Assembly (NCBI GenBank): GCA_039621445.1
Contig: CP154954.1
Coordinates: 44,433,847-44,497,846 of the forward strand
Source of the DNA: Euglena gracilis
Lineage: Eukaryota; Euglenida; Euglenophyceae; Euglenales
DNA length: 64,000 bases
Direction: 5' to 3'
Both the position numbers and the translations under genes were made by a program. The notes under the pieces are model-generated. The model was given only the letters and a program-made list of their open reading frames with translations, had not been told where the DNA came from and did no database searches. Positions 52,801 to 61,800 of this stretch are shown here, in pieces (position 1 is the stretch's first letter; each line of letters starts with the position of its first letter).

Positions 52801-55800
52801 CTGCTGTCTGGACCTGAGCATCTGAACTGGACCCCTAACCCCCAAACCCCCCAAAAGCAAAGATAACAAGATCCCATTTTGTGGCTCAAGGAAGAACATT
52901 GAAACTGTGCAACTGTTCGCAGTGGCAGGGGGGGGGGGTGTGGGGCTCCGTCTCCTCAAACCCCCCAGAAGCTCTATAATAATAATGATGATAATAATAA
53001 CAAGAACAAGTTGTCATCTCAAAAGTGTGCAAGTTGCAAAAAAAAATTTTAATCTGATGTGAGTTTCCTGCCTACCCCACCCACCCTTGCCCTCCTTCAC
53101 CCCCTCCCTGGCCACTCCTCACTTCCTTCGGCCATATGTGTGGAACCCTTCGCAATGTTGTTTGCCTGGTCGGGATTTCCGGTGGTTGGAAAGCCCCCCC
53201 CCGGCAGGGCTGTACGGGACGGCCTGGTGGGGAGGGTGGTCGACCCCCACCTGCGAGGTGGGGGGGGGGCGACCCCCCGTTTCAATGGACAAGGAGAAAG
53301 TTCTTTTCGGTGCCTTTAGCGCAAAAGCAAAAAAAATGACCTAAAAATCGGCGCCCCCAGAAATACTGGAAGGAGTGGGGAGGGGTTCGAACCCCCACCC
53401 ATCAGGATAGGGGGGAGGGGAACTCAGGCTGGCAAAATTTGGCCATAGGTGAGGTGTATGGCCATTTCAGGCTGTTTTTGGCCCCTTTGGTAATTTCACC
53501 GCTGTGGCCGATTCTTTTTGAACCACTTTTGGTGTTTTTTTTTGAAAAATGAAAACGAAGTCAAATTAATTACTTCCATAACTTTAGAACCAACATCACA
53601 TCCAGAAAATTAATCGCATCTGACCAAGGGTGGCCCGAAGTTTATGTCAGCAGACCCGGGGGGGGGGGTCCATACCCGGCTGGGAGCTGTTGGCTGGGAA
53701 AGAAAAAGTGCTGGGTAGACCCCCGGGGGTGGGGGGTCTGGGGGAGGGGCAGGGCAGAACGGGAAGAGCTGGTGGGGGGTGACCCCCCACCCGGGAGGGG
53801 GGTGGGTCGACCCCCCCCCACCCACCACAGCATTTTCACCGATTTCGGGAAAACGGGGATTTTGGCCAGAAAAAATTTGATTTTTTTTTAAAAAAAGGAC
53901 CCAAAACACATCATTTTTTGATGGAAAACCACAAAATCTCAAAAAATTCAGGGTTGAGAATTGGTAGTTTTTAGGGGGGGGGTGAAAAAAACGAAGGTCA
54001 AAAAAATAAGACCAAATTTTGGCACAATCAAATTTTACTAACATTTTTTCTCTTTGAATTTTTTTTGGACTTTCAATGGCATTTTTTGCTTCAAACACCT
54101 CTCAAAACCAAAATTTTGAGAAAATGTTGAATTTCTAGAATGTGTGAAAAAAATGGGGTTTTGGGTGGTTTTTGGGGGGACCCCGTACATGGGTCCCAAA
54201 ATGGGTCAAAAAAAAACACCCGGCGCCGAAGGCACCGAAAAAATTTTTCGGGTCCAAAAATTGGTGCTCCCGGAAATACAGGAAGAGGTGGTGGGGGGGG
54301 GTCGACCCCCCCCCCACCCACACCCTGGCTGTTCGGCCGACTAGGGGGGCAGGGCTGTACAGGAAGAACTGGTGGGGCACTGAGCGAGGAAAATGTTGAA
54401 ACCGGTGGGAAACACAAGCTTGCCTGGTGGGGGGGGGGTCGGACCCCACCAGGGACCCGTCGGGTTTTGAGGATTCCCATGCAGCCCTGTCGGAGGGGAT
54501 CGTTGGGACGTTGTTGGACAACCCAAAACAAGCCGCTGGACAAATGAGTGATCCTTAACGATTATCTTGGATTTCAAAGAGAATATTAACATAGAATACA
54601 AAAAAAAATATAATATTATTGGTTTCTTCCAGAAATGTCAGAAAGCGGGCTTCAACTTCATTATTCAATACATTACCCACCCCTGAGCAACCACTTTCAA
54701 TTCCATGAATAATGTGCTGGATGTTGCTGCTGCTGGTTGTTGGGAGGGGGGGGGACTTTGAGCAGACCTCAACAGGAGCCTCGACACCACCCGCCGCTCC
54801 ACCGCGGCGTGCAGCTGCGGCCCGATGAGGATACGCGTCTTGCGCTCCTTGTTGAGCCCCTCCAGCCGGCTTGGCCGCAGGCCCGCCCCTGGTCCTTCTC
54901 CAGACAGCTGCGACTTTCCACAAGTGCCCGACAGCCACTTTGTGGTGGCTGGCACTGAACTCCTCCGAATTAAAGCAAACTGATGCTTCAACCTGGGTCT
55001 CGCTAGTAACTGCTTAGGCGACCCATCTCGCACTTAAGCTTTGTTTTCTTTGACAAGGTATGACCCCAAAAACCCAAAAATGTAGGCAGGATGTGATGTG
55101 GTGCCCCAGGACATCAACCATTTGTGCAACTGTAAAAAGTCCAATGTGTGCCAGCTGAAATTGATGTGTTTGTAAAATTGTACAAGTGGTTGGTTTGTGG
55201 AAATACGAAAACAGACTTTTTGGTCGGTTTGCGCATCTGCTCACACGGACCTCTGGTACAACTTAACACACGTACCATTCAGAGGGTGTGGCACCACTGC
55301 AGTTTTGAAATCCTTAAATGTGAGGCATTCTGTACAACTTAAGTGCAACTAAAGAACCAGCCTGCGGGCCCGACTTCGGGCATCGGCAATTGAAGCTCTG
55401 AAAAACCATCTCTTAGCCCCTGAAACATCAAAATAAACAACATTTTCAGGTTTTACCCTGAAGAACTGAGTTTAGAGGTGCACCCCCAGTATTTCAGTCC
55501 GAAAATGAGGCACAGTGCATTGGCTGAAAATGGATGTGTCTGCTGACTTGAAAATCCCTGTGTTCAGGGGACCATATAATGTAATACACTGACACGCTTC
55601 ATCTGACCTTCTCAGAAATACCTTACAACACAACCACTTTGAGCACAACCTCCATCCACAATCCACTCTCCTCCTGTTTCGATCTTTCTCTTGCCTCAGA
55701 AGTCCCTGTTGCCAAAACATCAAAATGAAAAAGAATTTTGGTTGGTGCCAACAGTTGTGAAGAGCGACCATTTTAATGGTTGATGTGCAGATTTGAGCAA

Positions 55801-58800
55801 ACCAACTACCCAAACATACCAGCAGCATTCAACAGAGGGGTCCAGTGCCACAAGAATACAAGGGAGGTAATATCACGATGTTGTCACATTCATTTTCCAG
55901 CTCCAAACACACTGCCATTGGAGGCTCTTGGTTGGTTTTAAAGTGGTCGGTGTGCGCAAATGTGCACAAATGCGCACATCGTCCATGTGCGCATTTGCGC
56001 ACACCGACATCATTTACTCTGTTGTGTGGGTGCCACAGAGCCTTATAAATCAGTGGGGCATTGATGGGCAACTTGCCACCTAATTCAACAGGAAACTGGT
56101 GGCAGTCCTCCTGTGTTATGTATCCCCCTCATCAATCAATCAATCAATCAATCCCCAATAGCAGAGTTTTCTTTCTGTCCACTGTTTATGTGGCATGTGC
56201 TTCCACTCCTTTCATAACCAACTTCCAAAACCTGCACAACGTGCCGCATAACTTCAGAAAGCAAGCAAAGGGGTGGACCTGCCACCCCGCTTCCAGAGCA
56301 CCACCTGCCGCTGGCACTTGTTCACACAGGGAATGGGGGGTGGCGGTACTGGGGTTTTGGTGCTTTTGTCGGTGTTTTTTTTTTACTTTGGGGGGATAGG
56401 TCCGGGTTTTTTGTGTCATTCCGAACTCAAAAAAAAAAACTGCAAAAAACATCTAACTCCTGGGAGAGCCGGTGCCATAAACAATAATCCGCTCATATTC
56501 AGTCCAATCCTGTTGCCTTTCGCTCTCACCCCTTGTAACGCCGGTGCTCAAAGTGGTTTTTGGGTCGGTTTGCGCAAATGCACAAATCAACCAAAAAAAT
56601 ACAAAAATCAGCCCATGAAATTTTCGGTGGATTATCAATACTCCACGGAACTATCAGAGTCATGACAAATTGAGCCCAGGTATTCTGGATTCGTGGCAGT
56701 CCATCCGCCCCAGGCCATTTTGGCAACTTTTTCCCCGACAACACTGGACACCGAAATTGATTTCCCATTTTCTGTACCCATGTTCCAGCCAATAAATGCC
56801 TGTCATGCAAAATAAAAGTGGTTACTTTTGGACATGGTTCACCATCAGTGCTGCCAGCATTGGCATCAGTTTGTAATGAAAAATGGGCAGCATACTCCAA
56901 GGCACTAATGTTTTCTAATTCACCACCCCGTAAAGCATAATTGTATGCCGCGGGGAAGCCCACGATTATTGACTTTCCTTCATGCAAAAGGGAAACCAGT
57001 TCTGTTGTGCCCACCTCTTCTACAAAAGGGTCATCCAAATTGTCCATCCCACGAGAATCCATTAGGATGGCAGTTGCATCAAGCATTCTCCTGTCCTCCC
57101 CATCTCCATCTTTATTGGTGTTCTCAGCACATTCATTCTGAGATTCCTCATGTTCGCTATCATCCTCATCATCGTCATCATCATTGTCCATTTCATCGGC
57201 AATGTCATTGTCATTGTTCTCATCACGAATTTGGGCTGCTCCATCAATATTGCATAGTTCATCCCCCTCTCCGCCGATGTTTGTAGCCCCACTCACACAG
57301 ATTGTGTCTTCATTCGTTTTTTTGTCACCGAGTTGTTCCACATTTGGAAAAAGTGCTGGCAAATTGGAGATATAATGCCAAGGATTTACCATCACAAATT
57401 TATGGGAAGCGTGCCACGACGGAAAACCTAGTACTGCCGTTGCTGCCATTTGGGCTCCCACTTCAATTTTTCTATCCATGGCATTAACAACGCGTTTCAA
57501 AAGTGCGGCATAATCTTCCTTGTCTTGTATTTTGTGTCCCAGGCGTTCCTCAACTTCATCCATGACATGACGCAGAACAGATAAAACGCCACCCAGTTTT
57601 ACTGGGTTTTTTGTGCAATATCCCACAACGTAATTTGCCAGAGCAAGCACCCCAACCTCTCCACCGAGAATTTGGGCATTTGAGTTACATGCAAGGACAA
57701 AAGAAACAATTTTGCTGCAATCGACGACGCGACCATCACATTTGTGTGGTCGCTTTGTTTCCCAAACCACTAAATGGCTGTCAATTGTCGGATCCTGTGC
57801 AATGTTTGCAACGTGTTCCAACGGAATTTCTTGTAAATCATGTCCACCAGTATCCACTTTACGTGCCACAAAAAGGTGGGGTCTTGTTTCATCTGAAAGC
57901 AACCCACACGCACGTGGCATGCCAAAACGACAACCAAACTTGCCAGCAGGTGGCTTTCCACAACTAGGTATGAAACAACGGTGTATTTGCAGGGCCCCCA
58001 TGACTTCCTCTGCAAATTTTGTAATGGACATATACGCGTCCTGTACATTTTCGGGCAATGGGGGCAAATATTCCTTTTCTTCCAACATTCTGGGCGCTGG
58101 ACAATGCTCCCTTTGCCTTTGCTCCCATTTCTCATGCACTACGTTGGATAAACTGGTGCTTATTTGAGAATCCAGAGCCCTTGCTGCAACCTTGATTGTT
58201 TCTTCATCGTGAATGATTGAATCCAATACATGCGGAGGAATTCCTCCCCAGAATACCCCATGCCCGTGCAACGAACCTCGAGATTGAGCCTCGGTGCAAA
58301 TAACTGCAGCTACTGGTGTCCCATGCATGCCAACTTTTCTGGAACACGTGGATTCATGTTTTCGAGTAGTTTGTGCATCGGGCACTCTCAATAAAACTTT
58401 CATGAAGGCGAGCACTTGTCTCTCAAATATCCTTGCAGCAGCCACTGGGTTGTTGGAAATTGCAGCAAATTTTTCTGACGTTTCCGGCATTTTTAGTGAT
58501 AATTTGGCCTTGCCCAAACACAATGCTAATGTCAACATGTTATCCACGTCATTTGGGGCAAATGTGAAAAAAACGGATGGCATCCCAAACCATGCAAGCA
58601 TTGCTTGCATTTTTCCGAGAGTGGCGTACCTTTCGGAAGAACCGAATGGTACAATGCTATGACAAGTGCGGATGATTGGCAAAAACTCCATCAGCAATTT
58701 TGTAGCCAACGAACCCGTAGGGTTCTTCATTGCCTCTGCCAAGCGTTCTTTAAAATCAACACTATTCACGGCGTTTTCAAAACGAGTCAAAAACGAAGGG

Positions 58801-61800
58801 GTTGCTTTGAGGCGACGACTTATACTCCGGAGAGCCATGTGCCTTAATTTTTGATTAAAAAGGAGCAAGACAAAATCTCTGTTTTCCGAAAACCTGTGAT
58901 CATATTGATACAACAGATGACGCACAGTCTCGGTATTTAACCCACTGTTTTTTTCAATGCCTTGATATGTCATGAACAACGTGGGAAATGATCCTCGTGC
59001 AATTAAATCTTCAAAACACACAACGGGACCAACATACGAGGGAGGAAATGAATGCTTCCATCAATTGTTCCGAGTTGGTGAATGTATCAGATTGCGTTCC
59101 AAAGGTGGCTGCGAATATTTGGAAGGCAAAGGGGGATGGTTCTTGTTTTTTTTATTGCGTGCTGGGTTCAAATGAGCCCAGGGATGCAATACAATGCAAT
59201 ACATCTCCATTGGCGGGATTGTGTAAACTTTTGCAATGTGGTTCATGCAATTTTCGATGTGCATCCTTCGTCCATGTGCGCCCACATCCCATACGACACG
59301 CATATAATCCAGAATGCTGTAATATTGTTGCACAAATTTTCTCGTGCTCGTTCCGTGCTTTCCTACACTGAAATTTTAAAACATTGTCTGCCCCAGGTTT
59401 CAATACTTTGTCTGCTCCCTTCCCATCGTACGATATCCCCACCTGCAAATACAAGTTTTGTAAATGCTTGAAAGTCATTGGCATGGACTTGTGTTGGCAC
59501 ATATAATTCACCAGCTGCGCACGGGGAAGTAAGGAGCGCAATCTTCGCACAATCGTGCAAAGATCATCATTACTCCTGAGTTGAATGAGGCGTATGTCCT
59601 CTGTACGTCTGACCCGACTGATACCAACATAAAACGCATTGTATGACAAAGTGGGAGTTATCGGATGGTCAACACATAAAATAATTTTGTCCAATGTTCG
59701 ACATTGGACACCATGAAAAGTTGTTGCAAACAACAAATTAAAAGGATGTGCCATCACTGTCACAATGCCCCTTTTTTTGGACGATAGATGCATGTACCGC
59801 GCAACGTTAACCTCCCGTGGCATAGAAAACAAGGGAATGATTCTTCCACCCTCCTCTGTGACGCCAAGAGCAGCATCGCCTGTCACCTCACCGGAAACAA
59901 CTACATTTACAGCATAAGGGGGGTATTCCAACGTTATAATTTCCCCCGGCAATGCCCCCGAAATCCTTTCCAACGTCTCCTGGAGGTCATGTTCATTCAG
60001 CACGAGGGAATGGATAAAAGCCCTTGTTCCATTTGACAACCCTCGTTCCGGCCGTATGTTGTATGTCAAAGTGATAGGACAACCTTCCACAACATATGCC
60101 CATAAATCCTTCACTTTGGCGTACATGACATTTTGTAAATCTTCACCAATGCAGGCGGCAAAATCATTTTTCAATGGTAACTTCCATTTTATTATGGGTT
60201 TTCTCATGCTTTCAGCACATAACCGAACCATGACTTCATTCACCATGTGTACACACTTTCGGTCTGTGGAGACAATAAGGGCATTTGACCACGACCTGTC
60301 CCTTTGAAAATCAGAGGCTGTTATCATTTTCAACGATGCCAAAAATGTGTCTCGCGCCTGCAGTCCTTGTAGTGAAAAATTCCGGTAAGCTGCCACTGCA
60401 GCCATGTGCTCAGGATCCTTTGCTCTGTGTTGGGTGTTGAGGCTGAGGACTTTGAAGGATTGAAACAACGTATAGCCTTCTAATGCATCCAACATTCCTG
60501 CAAATTGTGTCTTAGGTTTGATGTATAGATCTCCCCCACCAACTGGGGGAATTTGAACGAAATCACCCATTAGAACCACACCCATTCCCCCGAATGGTTC
60601 AGTGTTGTTGTCGCACACTTTGCGCATGCGCTTGTCAATGTCCCGCAACATTTTGCAGGTCAACATGGACATTTCATCAATGAGAAGCACTTTGCAACCT
60701 GTGAACTGGGATCTCAAACGGTATAATTTTTCCCTTCCTCCATCCTGTGCAGTGTCATTCATACCTTCCTCTCCATACACACTCAACCCCACTGCATGGT
60801 GGCACGTTGACCCTCGATGCAAATTGCATGCAGCAACCCCAGAAGGGGCCATGAAGCGCAAAACATTTGAACCAAATGCCATGGACAGCCGGTTATGCAA
60901 TTCCCTTGCCATTGTGCTTTTGCCTGTTCCAGGTCCAGCATGTACTACGACGAGTGGAGCGGTTGTTTTGCATGATGGATCTGCAATGCAAACAAGTTGC
61001 ACGTAATCCGTAATCATTTTTACGAAACTTTCTTGTTCCTCCGTCAAAAGCACACTGCTTTGACCACATAGGTGTACTGTGGCTGGGTTTGTTCCCACCC
61101 GGGAACCGAGTTCTGCGCGCGGAAAATCATCGCTTTTCAATGCCAGGTACGTCTTATTCAAAGTATCTGATAAGGGAACCTTAGGATCAAATGGGTTTGC
61201 ATTGTTAATGTGCAATGCGAAGCACTTGCTAGTTGTTGGAGATGGCATTGGCTGTCCGTGTTCTTCCCCATGTCTGGCGAAGGTTTTCAATAGCACATTA
61301 ACCAACCGTGGCTCGTCATGGTCGCTTTCGTTGAAACCTTCGTTGCTAAATTTCTGCATGGCCTCATGAAGGTTGTGCAGGGTGTCGTGAAAATGCTGAA
61401 TTTTTGTACAATGCCTCATTTCTTGCATTGCACTTCTTTCTGCCAAAGCATCAAAATTTATGTCCAGTGGGTGCGCAGTACCCCACTTCTTTTGGTTTCT
61501 GTTTCTGATTATGGCAGAAAGAATCGAAGATTTTTGTGAAACGGTGGTTAGGCTTTTCAACCTCTGAACATAAGCAACCCGTGCACGATCTACATATGGT
61601 GCATCTTTTTCTCCTGCACACTGTTCCCACTGCGAGATGCGCGCCTAAGAACTGGGTCTCGCCAGTAACTGGGACTCGCCAGTACCGCTGCTTCAGATTC
61701 GAGGGGCAGAATGGTGGGGCCGGGCCTGGCCGCCACGTTGACCACGTCGCCCACCACGGTGTAGTTCATGCGGTGCCGCGAGCCGAAGATGCCCGCGTGG

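Larger units (their letters stand above)
55013..61649. mobile_element. Helitron-type element with inverted ends, in intron
   Basis: Left end CTTAGGCGACCCATCTCGCA (55013-55032). The right end on the minus strand is CTTAGGCGCGCATCTCGCA (61649-61631), an imperfect 20-bp inverted repeat. Flanks: '...AGTAACTG' before and 'AACTGGGTCTCGCC...' after. The words CTGGGTCTCGC.AGTAACTG on both sides suggest a target duplication of up to 22 bp, though a local 17-bp tandem repeat also exists on the right. It encodes a Pif1-like helicase and a Rep-like protein, in the order helicase then Rep. Inverted ends with target duplications are not typical of canonical Helitrons. Confidence 0.6.
54873..61731 (-). other. 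6.9-kb nonconventional intron, gene B, at NVA|SRL
   Basis: Minus strand: exon ...GTGGC, intron GGCCAGGCCC...CCTGCGGCC, exon AAGCCGG. Position and end sequences match the 395-bp intron of gene A (21252-21646). The size difference is due to the helicase/Rep element at 55013-61649. Confidence 0.8.

Noticed and set aside
56941-58854. Plus-strand ORFs opposite the Rep frame
   Set aside because: Shadows of the 2.5-kb Rep reading frame, whose motifs fix the coding strand as minus.
55013-61649. Retrotransposon or viral origin for the helicase/Rep element
   Set aside because: No reverse transcriptase, integrase or capsid motif. Pif1 helicase plus HUH Rep is the Helitron combination.
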